Positions 25,701 through 34,433 of a DNA stretch of 63,883 bases are shown here, one piece after another. How positions within the stretch are numbered: the stretch's first letter is position 1; every line of letters begins with the position of its first letter. The position numbers and the translations under genes are program-made. The stretch spans positions 1-63,883 of the forward strand of contig JADFAK010000087.1 in the NCBI GenBank assembly GCA_015665315.1. The letters are read 5' to 3'. The notes under the pieces are model-generated. The model had not been told where the DNA came from and ran no database searches. It was given only the letters and a program-made list of their open reading frames with translations. Source of the DNA: Flavobacteriales bacterium. GTDB lineage: Bacteria > Bacteroidota > Bacteroidia > Flavobacteriales_D > Sanyastnellaceae.

Positions 25701-27300
25701 GTGCAGTTCCGAATTCTGAAGGGGTGGTGAAGGACGCAATATCGTCGGAATCAGGACCGGTAAAACCCCTGTCCAAATCGCCCAGGAGGAACTTCCATTT
25801 TCCGCCATCCAATGGCTTCCATAGTTTTACATTGTGTCCCCAGCTTTGGTTGCTGCACCACATTTCTGCAATCCAGTAATCGGCAAAATTCTCCAAGTCG
25901 ACCACCGAATCCAAGGCCAATAAATTGGCTTCGACAGTAAGATCTTCGTTGAAGAGATCGTCCATAAAATCAAATTGGTCATCGCTGCCCTCATCTACAT
26001 CTCCATCGTTTTCGATGAGGTCGTAGGTTCCGGGAGCCATGGTGTAATTTTCTTCCACAAAGTCACCGTTCAAGCGCGAACGCACATTGTGAATTCCCAT
26101 GTATTCTCCGTTGATATACACGATGCTCCTGCGAAAACCTTGTCGGCCCAAATCGGTATTCTCCCCCGTCAGATGTTGGCAAAGCGCATCGCGAAACAAG
26201 GTGTAGGCCCAATCGCTTCCCCCCGCACGAAGAATGATGTCATCAAAGCTACTTCGACTGCGGTCGGCAAAAAGCTGGTAGTCCAAATTACCGCTTCCAT
26301 ATTCGTTGCGGAAGTAGATGCCCAGCATTTTTTGAGGAAGTACCCAGCTATTTTGTCCGTTGATTTTCACCCCAGCACGTTCGTTGAAAACAGCCTGATT
26401 GGATTGGTCATTCTCAAAGAATTCGATGTTCAGCGGATTCTCCCACTCAGGTTTGAAATCTTGCACATACAATCCGATTTCAGGATCCCAGAAATAGTCG
26501 GGATCGGTTACAAGGGAAATAACGGCAAGCGGACGATCCTCAAATCCTTCATCAAAGAAATAGGTGTGTGTAATGGTCGGTCCGCTAATAAAATTCTCTT
26601 GAAAAACGCGCGCTCGAATGAAGGTCGTCGCAGAAACTTCAATGGGATCTTCGTACAATGGATCGGCAAGTGTAGGCTCCCTACCGTCCAAGGTATACCT
26701 GATCATGCCACCCAAAGACGAGAGTTCAATCATTTGCGCAGCTGAATAAAAACCACCTTGAATAGAAAAAGTAGGCTCGTAGAAGGTGATACCTTCGTAG
26801 GCTGTAGAGGTGTTGTTCGATGCTCCTGGTGTAGACTCTTGAAAGAAACTCCATTCGGAGCTACCATCTGTCGTTTTTCCATAGCTTATATCCGTCGTTT
26901 GAGCGGTATAAATAAAGCCATCTAGGAGTGTCTCGGACGTGTCATACAGACCAATTTCTTCACCAATACTGCTCAATTTGAAGATGGTGTGATCGCCGGT
27001 ATTTATGCCATCGGCCCAAAAGACATAGAATCCAAAAGGTTCAATCGAGGTGCCATCAGGGACAGTCCACTTGGTCGTATCGCTCAAATTATCGGTTAAA
27101 AAGTAACCACTGATATCCAGGGCAACCGCCGAGTTATTGTACAATTCAAGCCAGTCGGACGACTCACCATAATCGGGGTCGAGCACGGCCGATGAATTGG
27201 CGGCCATAAATTCGTTGATCGAAACTTGTCCATGTGCCATCGAGAAACACAGGAAAAGCGCGCTGAAGAGCGCATAGGTTGAAAAGGGTAGTTTGGTCAT
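22792..27300 (-). CDS. CotH-kinase / lamin-tail / beta-helix surface protein, T9SS type A
   Basis: 1502 residues, secreted. The signal peptide ends near SMAHGQ. A first lamin-tail domain (about 26-135, SINEFMAANSSAVLDPDYGE, DWLELYNNS) precedes a chitobiase C-terminal-like domain (about 175-245, GGMIRYTLDGREPT). A CotH-type protein-kinase-like domain follows (about 255-590, SIVYINGEYMGIHNVRSRLN, FLLGDLDRGF). Next come galactose-binding-like and right-handed beta-helix regions (about 690-1190, with LSYLEIIGATKGEHPVHNNA), a second lamin-tail domain (about 1250-1360) and a type A sorting domain (VLYPNPTSGIIHLRNL to the end). CotH kinases phosphorylate secreted proteins in Bacillus spores; here the target is unknown. 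A -7 box TAATTTTG (27308-27315) lies just before the start. Confidence 0.85.
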   Translation of the reverse strand: MTKLPFSTYALFSALFLCFSMAHGQVSINEFMAANSSAVLDPDYGESSDWLELYNNSAVALDISGYFLTDNLSDTTKWTVPDGTSIEPFGFYVFWADGINTGDHTIFKLSSIGEEIGLYDTSETLLDGFIYTAQTTDISYGKTTDGSSEWSFFQESTPGASNNTSTAYEGITFYEPTFSIQGGFYSAAQMIELSSLGGMIRYTLDGREPTLADPLYEDPIEVSATTFIRARVFQENFISGPTITHTYFFDEGFEDRPLAVISLVTDPDYFWDPEIGLYVQDFKPEWENPLNIEFFENDQSNQAVFNERAGVKINGQNSWVLPQKMLGIYFRNEYGSGNLDYQLFADRSRSSFDDIILRAGGSDWAYTLFRDALCQHLTGENTDLGRQGFRRSIVYINGEYMGIHNVRSRLNGDFVEENYTMAPGTYDLIENDGDVDEGSDDQFDFMDDLFNEDLTVEANLLALDSVVDLENFADYWIAEMWCSNQSWGHNVKLWKPLDGGKWKFLLGDLDRGFTGPDSDDIASFTTPSEFGTAPSDFAKFWLKNIFENEEWAAYYTQRFNDHIYTTFHPDRVVHVIDEFSDALVPEIGHHAERWAGTTSSYGDGIVSTQFWEEQVATLHAFAQARPAIMMADLQETFGMAEISNLGVSSQPSEGGTVRLNEFNVPGSPWSGLYFNDQPFQFTAIPNPGFEFVGWANAELELLFDQNETWTYLDSGEDAGTAWRELDFDDSAWSSGDAEFGYGDGDETTEVSYGPDAGNKYFTTYFRKEFTYAGSDEISNLIVNLKRDDGAVVYVNGVEIIRSNMPNGAVNYLTPAIEAIAGDDESNFLQYIIQHALIPGTNVLAVEIHQQNASSSDISFDASLAVMVPGTDIFSTEATIDINLNGDASYVAMYEETGACLLPPMITEDMTLTIDCSPYMASGDTYVLENVSLTVDPGVEIWFPETSRLIVQGDMQVNGLAGQKVIFRPNADYGASSWGNVTFENTTAENNLSYLEIIGATKGEHPVHNNAAISAWYSDVNMDHMTLLENFGNPIFAQYSAISLTDSDLHSEITGDLINVKYGDAFISDCVFLGNDQPDTDAIDYDDVIDGVIQNSRIEGFYGFNSDGIDLGEECENILVSNCFIYDCTDKGISIGQSSTAQIENITIVNCSLGIGIKDLGEAYIDATTFYSNVTAVACFEKNPGFGGGSATISNSILSNSSLTPASVDEMSFLESSYCHYDTDTMSGNQVAWADPLFLNPTHFDFHLANSSPSLFAGSEGQELGTGYHVYEANAKVMISDIQYFHTVNPEQEFLKLLNASDEVIDLSGYTIQSSIEHTFAEGVIIEPGEKIMLVKDILLFPGESGQVYQWDAGQLSNGGELLLVVDPYGIVVDHVEYSPDAPWLPIVQENEYLTLISEDLDNHFATSWILEIPPVSVEEVGEGQFVLYPNPTSGIIHLRNLTAQEQMQIAIVDMQGRQVYSRTINTTNSDYLTLETGLQSGIYAVTIRSNNEILGSERLIVR

Positions 27301-27307
27301 AACCCCT

Positions 27308-27315
27308 CAAAATTA
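27308..27315 (-). promoter_or_regulatory. -7 element close to the CotH gene start
   Basis: The minus strand reads TAATTTTG, an exact TAnnTTTG match, ending 8 bases before the start codon. If used, the transcript would be nearly leaderless. No -33 box is seen, so this is tentative. Confidence 0.3.
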
Positions 27316-27484
27316 CCAAAATATTGCGATTAACCGAAGGAGGCGGTTGTTGTTGGGGTATTGATTATCAATTGAATTGGATTGGAATTGTAATAATTAT
27401 GAAGCTTAGCCGAATTCTTGTAACTTGTAGTCGTTAGAGGCTATGGGTATCCATATCTTTTGGTGTTGACTATAACTATACTCT

Positions 27485-30460
27485 ATGAAATTAATCGCTC
27501 AGATAGGTTTAATACTTATCCTGGTGTTGACTTCGGTTGTACCACTGGTAGCTGGGTGCAATGATCCCGCGGCCTGCAATTACAATTCGACCGATACAGA
27601 TATTGTGGATTGTTGTTATGACAATTGCTTGCAAATCGAACTAGACTATGGTGTTTTTCCATTGGAAATTAGTTGGAATTTATATGGTGATAGCGGAGAT
27701 GCGCTTGTTTCTGGAGGAGCCCCCTATGATAATATCGAATGTCTTGAAAATGGGTGCTACTTATTTGAAGGATTAGATTCGTTCGGTGATGGATGGAACG
27801 GCGCCACTTTATCACTGTCCTTAGGAGAGGATGAGGTATTCATAGGAACTATGGAAAACACATTGGATACACTAAATATTCCTTTTGCTCTTGGTGGATA
27901 TTTGGGATGCATAGATTCAGCTGCCAGCAATTATGATTCAGAAGCATTGTGCGACAACGGATCTTGTCTTTATTGTCTGCCTGGATCTAAGAGTTTTGTG
28001 TTGTATATGCAGGACTCATCGGGTGATGGATGGAATGGAGCAGAGTTTATTATCACCGACCTTATCTCGGGCGTTGAGGTTATATCTGGAGATATATTGT
28101 CAGCACAAGTTGGTGCTGATAATTCTGGGGAATTTCATTTTTGTTTAGTAGACGGATGCTACGGTTTTGCTGTGACCTCTGGGTCGAAATCTTATGAAAT
28201 ATCTTGGATTTTGTCAGAATTTAACGGGGAACAAATATTTTCAGGAGGTGCTCCATTTGATGTAATGGGATTTCCCGCAGCTGAGCTTGGATGTGATATT
28301 GCAGGCTGTGTCGATGAGACAGCATTTAACTACAATCCATATGCTAATATCTCGGATGATGGGTGCGTCTTTTCTCCAGATAACGACATCTGCTCGACAG
28401 CAGAAGAATTGAATTGCGGAGAGACCGTTTTTAGTACAATTGAGTACGCCACATCCGATTTCGTGGACGATGATACCAATTGTGGGCCACCGATATGGTC
28501 GGGGGGTGTTTGGTACCGTTATATTGGAGATGGCAATCAGGTAAACGTTTCTTCTTGTGATGAGGGATTTTTGGTAAATACGCGCTTCACATTATTTTCG
28601 ACCACAGCAGGTTGTGATAATCTTGTGTGCCTTGATGGAAACGATGATTATCCAGTTTGTCAGAATCTAGGGTCGAACCTGACGTTTACAACCCAGATAG
28701 GAGAGGATTATTATTTGTATGTGCAAACATGGGGTTCTAATGATACATTTTCCTTAAAAACGACATGTTATGATTGCGATATTAGTCATCAAAACCTGTC
28801 GCCAGAAACCGCCGAAACCGTTGAATTCGGGGAGACATTGACGAATAACCTTTGTTGTGTCAATGAAAACGTCTCAGATTTGTGTTTTACTGGATTCGTT
28901 CCTAGGTGGGGCCTGTGGTACAAAGCCAATTCTGGAGAGAATTGTGAAACGTTCAATTTCTACCTTCAGAATATTTCATGTTCGAACGTTGGCTTCGTCG
29001 TTTTCGAAGATAATAATGGCGAACTCACAGAATTTGCTTGTTGCGGACCAATAACGGCCTTTTGCTCCGGGGATCTTTCAGAGTTTGATCCACTTGAGGC
29101 TAACACAGATTACTACTTTTTCGTATACACAACAGATGCTGTCGGTTGTGGTGAGTTTGAATTCACTGTCTTTTGTGGTGTTTTCGGTTGCGCAGATCCA
29201 TTTTCACCTTGCTACGATAGCACTGCTAATCTTGAAGACACATGTTGCCCTATAAATTGCGATGAATTTGAACTTGAAAACGACTTGTGTGCAGGGGCAA
29301 TAGAACTGCCTTGTGGATCAGCCGATTTCATTCATACTCTGGAGTGCTCTACTGCTGCCGATTCACCAAATTTTGTCATAGGATGTTCGGTAGCGCCAGG
29401 CCCGGGGATTTGGTTCACTTTTGAAGGTACGGGAATGCTACACACCATTCGCACCTGTGATGGAAGTTTTGATGAGTTGTATTCTTTGGCCGATACAGAA
29501 ATGAATATCTACACATCAACAACAGATGATTGCTCAGGCGAATTTGTGTGTGCTCAGGATGCCGTCCAAGGATTCTATTTATCCGAATCCGATGATGATC
29601 AATCAGTATTCGGCTGTGGATATTTTCAGGATACAAATGTGTGGATGGATTTTGTTACCATACCTGGAGAAACCTACTTTGTGTACGTTAGTGGAACTCC
29701 CGAAATGTTTAGAATCTCACATGAGTGCATAGACTTGGTCTTAGGGTGTACCTCCCCCGACGCCTTCAATTATAATTCGCTCGCTACATATGACGATGGA
29801 ACATGTGATTATTTCACTCTACTTTGTGCCGATTGTGATGAATACAACACTGCTGTTCAGATGTATATGACTGATGCTTTTGGCGATGGATGGACAGGTG
29901 CGACATACGAAATAACAGATGATTTTGGCAACTTAGTTGCCAATGGAAATATTGATGATGCGCTGATTGGGGTGGATGAAGACGACTTTGTCGGTAATGA
30001 AATTGGAATAGACTTTTTCTGTTTGTGCGGGGAAAGCTGCTATTCAATTAGTGTAGGAGGGGGTACGTTTGACAGCGAAATTTCTTGGGAATTATCGACC
30101 GATGATGGGACAATAATTGCTTTTGGCGGGGGGGGGCAAAGTGTTGAGTATTGTCAAATTGTCGGTTGCCTTGATCCTGAGGCATGCAACTATGAATCCG
30201 ATGCCAATATTGATTCGCAAATGTGTCTCCCACCTCCTGGCTGCCTTGACCCTGAAGCCGGTAATTACGATCCTGATGCTGCATGTGGAGGAGGCTATTG
30301 TTCTGTTTTTGGTGATATGAATAACGATGAAGTAGTGAATGTTTCAGATCTGCTCGAATTTCTCGGCCAGTTTGGCTGCCAAGGCGATTGTGTAAGTGAT
30401 CTCAACGGCGACGGCATCGTGAATATCTTCGACCTTTTGATTTTACTGGGGATTTTATAA
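27485..30460 (+). CDS. Giant Cys-rich surface protein with dockerin-like end (copy 1)
   Basis: 991 residues. After the hydrophobic leader the cleavage region reads LVAGCNDPAACNYN, so the first Cys of the first ACNYN module also sits where a lipobox Cys would be. Visible modules: ACNY/DDGSC-type Cys repeats at about 25, 142, 275, 755 and 895-940; DSFGDGWNGA-type beta modules (about 95, 180, 800); PPC-like beta-sandwich modules beginning NDICSTAEELNCGETV, ETAETVEFGETL and NDLCAGAIELPCG with xGVWYRYxGDG and YYLYVxT strands. Two dockerin-like EF-hand loops follow (GDMNNDEVVNVSDLLEFLG and SDLNGDGIVNIFDLLILLG) at the extreme C-terminus. No T9SS domain. Its neighbour downstream is a longer paralogue with the same order of modules. 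Probably surface-exposed and Ca-binding; the function is unknown. Confidence 0.75.
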   Translation: MKLIAQIGLILILVLTSVVPLVAGCNDPAACNYNSTDTDIVDCCYDNCLQIELDYGVFPLEISWNLYGDSGDALVSGGAPYDNIECLENGCYLFEGLDSFGDGWNGATLSLSLGEDEVFIGTMENTLDTLNIPFALGGYLGCIDSAASNYDSEALCDNGSCLYCLPGSKSFVLYMQDSSGDGWNGAEFIITDLISGVEVISGDILSAQVGADNSGEFHFCLVDGCYGFAVTSGSKSYEISWILSEFNGEQIFSGGAPFDVMGFPAAELGCDIAGCVDETAFNYNPYANISDDGCVFSPDNDICSTAEELNCGETVFSTIEYATSDFVDDDTNCGPPIWSGGVWYRYIGDGNQVNVSSCDEGFLVNTRFTLFSTTAGCDNLVCLDGNDDYPVCQNLGSNLTFTTQIGEDYYLYVQTWGSNDTFSLKTTCYDCDISHQNLSPETAETVEFGETLTNNLCCVNENVSDLCFTGFVPRWGLWYKANSGENCETFNFYLQNISCSNVGFVVFEDNNGELTEFACCGPITAFCSGDLSEFDPLEANTDYYFFVYTTDAVGCGEFEFTVFCGVFGCADPFSPCYDSTANLEDTCCPINCDEFELENDLCAGAIELPCGSADFIHTLECSTAADSPNFVIGCSVAPGPGIWFTFEGTGMLHTIRTCDGSFDELYSLADTEMNIYTSTTDDCSGEFVCAQDAVQGFYLSESDDDQSVFGCGYFQDTNVWMDFVTIPGETYFVYVSGTPEMFRISHECIDLVLGCTSPDAFNYNSLATYDDGTCDYFTLLCADCDEYNTAVQMYMTDAFGDGWTGATYEITDDFGNLVANGNIDDALIGVDEDDFVGNEIGIDFFCLCGESCYSISVGGGTFDSEISWELSTDDGTIIAFGGGGQSVEYCQIVGCLDPEACNYESDANIDSQMCLPPPGCLDPEAGNYDPDAACGGGYCSVFGDMNNDEVVNVSDLLEFLGQFGCQGDCVSDLNGDGIVNIFDLLILLGIL

Positions 30461-30518
30461 ATACTTAAGCCTAAAGGCAAATGCACATACGACTAGCAAT
30501 AAAACTTAGCCATATTCT

Positions 30519-33500
30519 ATGAAACTGCTCTCTCAAGTAAGCTTTATTTTGATAGCCATTTGCTCCGCATACGGGTATGCCCTAGCTGGATGCAACGACG
30601 TCGAGGCGTGCAATTACAATTTGTCTGACACGGATGATTTGGGTTGCTGTTATACAAATTGCTTGCAAATCGAGATCACATCAGGTTCATTTGACTCGGA
30701 GGTCTCCTGGAATATCTACGATGAAGAAGAAAATATACTGCTGTCTGGTGGGGCCAATACAACTGTGACCGAATGCCTAGAAAGTGGATGTTATCTATTC
30801 GAAGGATTAGACAGTTTTGGTGATGGATGGAACGGAGCGACTTTCTCGATTTCATTGAATGAGATTGTCATTAACAGCGGAACGGTAGTCGGCCTTGAGT
30901 CGATTGTTCATGTTTTTGTGGCCAGCGCACCTACCGAACTACCCTGCTATGAAGAGGGCTGTATGAATTCTTTAGCATGCAATTTTAGCGCAAGCGCAAA
31001 TGTCGATGATGGGTCATGCGAACTCCTTTCCTGTTATGGTTGTATGGATTCCTCGGCCTGCAATTTTGATTCGGCACTACTTTACGATGATGGTTCTTGT
31101 AACTATGAATGTTATGGATGTACCAGTGAAGAAGCTTGTAACTGGGGTGGGGTCGAAATCACGATTGACGATGAATCCTGCTGCTTCGAAAGTTGTGTTG
31201 AAATTGAGATGATAGATAGTTTTGGGGACGGTTGGACTGGTGCAACATATGAAATTACTGATCGAAATTCTGGTGATATAATATCATCAGGAACCCTTTT
31301 GTCAGGGACATTCGACATCGATGTTCTTTGTCTGGACCAAGGCTGCTTTGAAATTTTAGTGGGTGGAGGAACTTTTGACAATGAAATAAGCTGGAATTTA
31401 TTAGGGGCTGATGGCGGAGATGTTAGCGGAATAGCGGGAGAGGTCTATGTGTTCACCGTTGATGGCGGAGAGTGCCTTGGTTGTACTGATGCAACGGCAT
31501 GCAATTATACTTCCTGGGCCTCAATTGATGACGGTTCTTGTTGTGGGGATGATTGCGCTACTCTAACAGTTGGCGGAGGTTTCGAAGATGAAATAAGCTG
31601 GATCTTGTATGATGAAATGGGAAGTGTCGTTTCCTCTGGCGGAGCGCCGTTTAGCGAAGTAGTTTGTATGCCGACGGGGTGCTACGAAATGGAAATGAGC
31701 GATGCTTTCGGTGATGGCTGGGTCAATGGTCAATGGACATTGTTCGACATGGAAGGTAACGTGCAACATTTTGGCACTCTGAACAACGGAAATGGCCCGG
31801 TGGTTGATTCATTTGCTTATGGTGGAAACCGAGGATGTATGGATAGTTCTGCGAGTAATTATTTACCTGGGGCGATTTGTGGTGACGGAACTTGCGTGTA
31901 TTGCCCAGAAGGATCGCTCAACTACACACTTCATATGGAAGATTCATTCGGTGATGGGTGGAATGGAGCTCATCTCCAAATTAGGGATATAGAGACACAA
32001 GAGGTCATGGAATTCGTTGACATCGAGGATACCCAGGTAGGAAATTTGAGTATGGGAGAATATCATTTTTGTTTGCCCATAGGTTGTTACGAAGTTGAGC
32101 TGGATTCAGGAGAGTTTCCCGATGAGATTTCTTGGACTCTTTATGAGTTTGGGAACACAGTAATTTTTGAAGGAGGAGCGCCTTTTAATGCAATGGGTTT
32201 TTCGACATTTGGATCCGATTGTGAGATTTTTGGCTGCATGGATATGATCGCTTGGAATTACAATCCGAATGCCAATATGGACGATGGATCCTGTGTTCTA
32301 CCTCCTCCAAACGATTTATGTGAAAACGCCGAGTTGCTTGTTTGTGGCACAACAGTAATAGGCACCATTGTGGATGCGACATTAGAAGAATTCCTTGAAG
32401 GCGCATCCTGTGGATCGTCAATTGACACACCAGGAGTATGGTATAAGTATGAAGGCGATGGCACTCAAATAAATGTGAGTTCATGTGATACAGTTTATTA
32501 CGCGGATACAGAATTTTCGTTGTTTTATACAAGCACAAACTGTGATTCGCTTGTGTGTATTGGAGGAGCGGTAGATGCGCAATGCACGGGATTTTCGGCC
32601 GAAATGTCCTTTCTAGCTGAGGAAGGTTTTGATTATTATTTGTACGTCCATATGTTTGGTACTTGGCAAACGCCCTTTAGTCTGACCACTTCTTGCATAG
32701 ATTGTAACGTAGAACACGAAAACATTTCGTCGGAGACCGCGGAAGAACTTGAATTAGGCGTGACAACGATGAATTCGTTGTGCTGTTTGAATCCGAGCGA
32801 GCCTGATGTGTGTACGCCTTCTTTTTCAACACCATACGGAATGTGGTATGTTGTTAATTCGGGCGAAGTTTGTAACACGTTCATTTTTGAATTGATTAAT
32901 GTTTCTAGTTCATCGGTGGGTATGACTTTTTTCGAAGATGAAGGGGATGAACTGGTGGAGATTGCTTGCTGCCCGCTCGTTCAGGACTATTGTACGGGCG
33001 ACTTGTCTAGTTTTGTCGTCCTATCGCCGAACACCGATTATTATTTGTCTGTATACACAACCAATCCAAGCGGTTGTGGGGAGTTTGAGCTGACAGTAGG
33101 CTGTGGCGTCGTAGGATGCATAAATCCGGTATCACTTTGCTTCGACCCGAATGCCAATGTAAAGGGTCCGTGTTGCCCAGGCGAGTGTGAAGTTTACATT
33201 CCCAACGACTTGTGTGAAGATGCCATTGAACTTTCTTGTGGCGATGAATTTTATCATTCACTTCAATGTTCTACTGAGGATGACGCCCCTCTTTTAGTTG
33301 ATGGATGCGACATTTCCCCTGGAGCTGGCGTATGGTTCTGGTTCGAAGGGACAGGGCAAGTACACACTATACGAACATGTGACGGTGGGGCCAACAACAA
33401 CTATTCATTGGCTGATACAGAAATCAACATTTTCACAACTACAACCGGAGACTGCTCAGGCACATTTCTTTGCGCTCAAGATGCTGTACTCGATTTTTAC

Positions 33501-34379
33501 CTTGCGGAAGAAGATGATGATCAAACTAATTTTGATTGTGGTTATTTCCAAAGCGACGACGTGTGGATGGATTTCGTGAGCGAGCTGGGAGAGATTTACT
33601 TCGTATACGTCAGTGGCACTCAGGAGCATTTTAGGATCGCTCACGATTGCACAGATGCCATAGTTGGATGTACAGAAGTAGGGGCCGACAACTACAATCC
33701 AGAAGCAAATTACAACGATAAGAGTTGTCAATATTTCACCTATTTGTGTGAGGATTGTGAAGTGTACAACACCCCAGTTGAATTTTACATGACGGATGCC
33801 TTTGGAGACGGATGGACCGGAGCGATTTACACTGTCGAGGATGAATTTGGTAATGTAGTGGTTACTGGCGATATCGACAACGCTCTATATGGGGAAGATG
33901 TAGACGTGTGGCCAGGAAACGATCTGGGAAGCGATTTTTTCTGTCTGTGCGGACAAGGCTGCTACACCATTACAGTAGGAGGAGGAACCTTCGACAGTGA
34001 AATTGGTTGGGCCTTATTGGAAGAAGACGGAACCGTTTTGGCGGAGGGAGGAGCAGGTATTGAAGTTGTCTATTGCCAAAATCTTGGCTGCATGGATAGC
34101 ACAGCATGCAATTTCAATTCAATATCGACCATAGATGATGGCTCCTGCATCCCCTCTGGTTGTTACAATCCTGAAGCTCTCAATTACGAACCCGATGCAG
34201 CCTGCGGCGGAGGGGTATGTCTCATTTTTGGCGACATGAATGCCGATGAAATCGTGGACGTCCAAGACCTGCTTATCTTTTTAGGTCAGTTTGGCTGTAT
34301 CGACGATTGCCTAGGTGATCTCAACGAGGACGGGATTGTAAATGTGTTCGACCTGTTAATTTTGTTGGGGATTATTTAA
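30519..34379 (+). CDS. Giant Cys-rich surface protein with dockerin-like end (copy 2)
   Basis: 1286 residues, a tandem paralogue of the gene 58 bases upstream, which it matches module by module (YLFEGLDSFGDGWNGAT is identical in both). The leader ends ALAGCNDVEACNYN, again with a lipobox-like LAGC at the first module Cys. It has about 300 residues more than copy 1, mostly extra ACNF/DDGSC and SFGDGWTGATYEI modules between about 150 and 440. PPC-like modules (NDLCENAELLVCGTTVIGT, NDLCEDAIELSCGDEFYH) follow. It ends in two EF-hand loops (GDMNADEIVDVQDLLIFLG, GDLNEDGIVNVFDLLILLG). Cysteines are very many and mostly paired within modules, which fits an oxidised extracellular protein. Probably in one transcript with copy 1. 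Confidence 0.75.
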   Translation: MKLLSQVSFILIAICSAYGYALAGCNDVEACNYNLSDTDDLGCCYTNCLQIEITSGSFDSEVSWNIYDEEENILLSGGANTTVTECLESGCYLFEGLDSFGDGWNGATFSISLNEIVINSGTVVGLESIVHVFVASAPTELPCYEEGCMNSLACNFSASANVDDGSCELLSCYGCMDSSACNFDSALLYDDGSCNYECYGCTSEEACNWGGVEITIDDESCCFESCVEIEMIDSFGDGWTGATYEITDRNSGDIISSGTLLSGTFDIDVLCLDQGCFEILVGGGTFDNEISWNLLGADGGDVSGIAGEVYVFTVDGGECLGCTDATACNYTSWASIDDGSCCGDDCATLTVGGGFEDEISWILYDEMGSVVSSGGAPFSEVVCMPTGCYEMEMSDAFGDGWVNGQWTLFDMEGNVQHFGTLNNGNGPVVDSFAYGGNRGCMDSSASNYLPGAICGDGTCVYCPEGSLNYTLHMEDSFGDGWNGAHLQIRDIETQEVMEFVDIEDTQVGNLSMGEYHFCLPIGCYEVELDSGEFPDEISWTLYEFGNTVIFEGGAPFNAMGFSTFGSDCEIFGCMDMIAWNYNPNANMDDGSCVLPPPNDLCENAELLVCGTTVIGTIVDATLEEFLEGASCGSSIDTPGVWYKYEGDGTQINVSSCDTVYYADTEFSLFYTSTNCDSLVCIGGAVDAQCTGFSAEMSFLAEEGFDYYLYVHMFGTWQTPFSLTTSCIDCNVEHENISSETAEELELGVTTMNSLCCLNPSEPDVCTPSFSTPYGMWYVVNSGEVCNTFIFELINVSSSSVGMTFFEDEGDELVEIACCPLVQDYCTGDLSSFVVLSPNTDYYLSVYTTNPSGCGEFELTVGCGVVGCINPVSLCFDPNANVKGPCCPGECEVYIPNDLCEDAIELSCGDEFYHSLQCSTEDDAPLLVDGCDISPGAGVWFWFEGTGQVHTIRTCDGGANNNYSLADTEINIFTTTTGDCSGTFLCAQDAVLDFYLAEEDDDQTNFDCGYFQSDDVWMDFVSELGEIYFVYVSGTQEHFRIAHDCTDAIVGCTEVGADNYNPEANYNDKSCQYFTYLCEDCEVYNTPVEFYMTDAFGDGWTGAIYTVEDEFGNVVVTGDIDNALYGEDVDVWPGNDLGSDFFCLCGQGCYTITVGGGTFDSEIGWALLEEDGTVLAEGGAGIEVVYCQNLGCMDSTACNFNSISTIDDGSCIPSGCYNPEALNYEPDAACGGGVCLIFGDMNADEIVDVQDLLIFLGQFGCIDDCLGDLNEDGIVNVFDLLILLGII

Positions 34380-34433
34380 GCAGAGCCCAACTTGAAAAGC
34401 GTTTATTTGTTTGTTGATTGATCTTTCCATAAT

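Noticed and set aside
25975..26745. 256-residue plus-strand frame inside the CotH gene
   Set aside because: It is the complement of a well-supported 1502-residue gene; its composition follows from the other strand.
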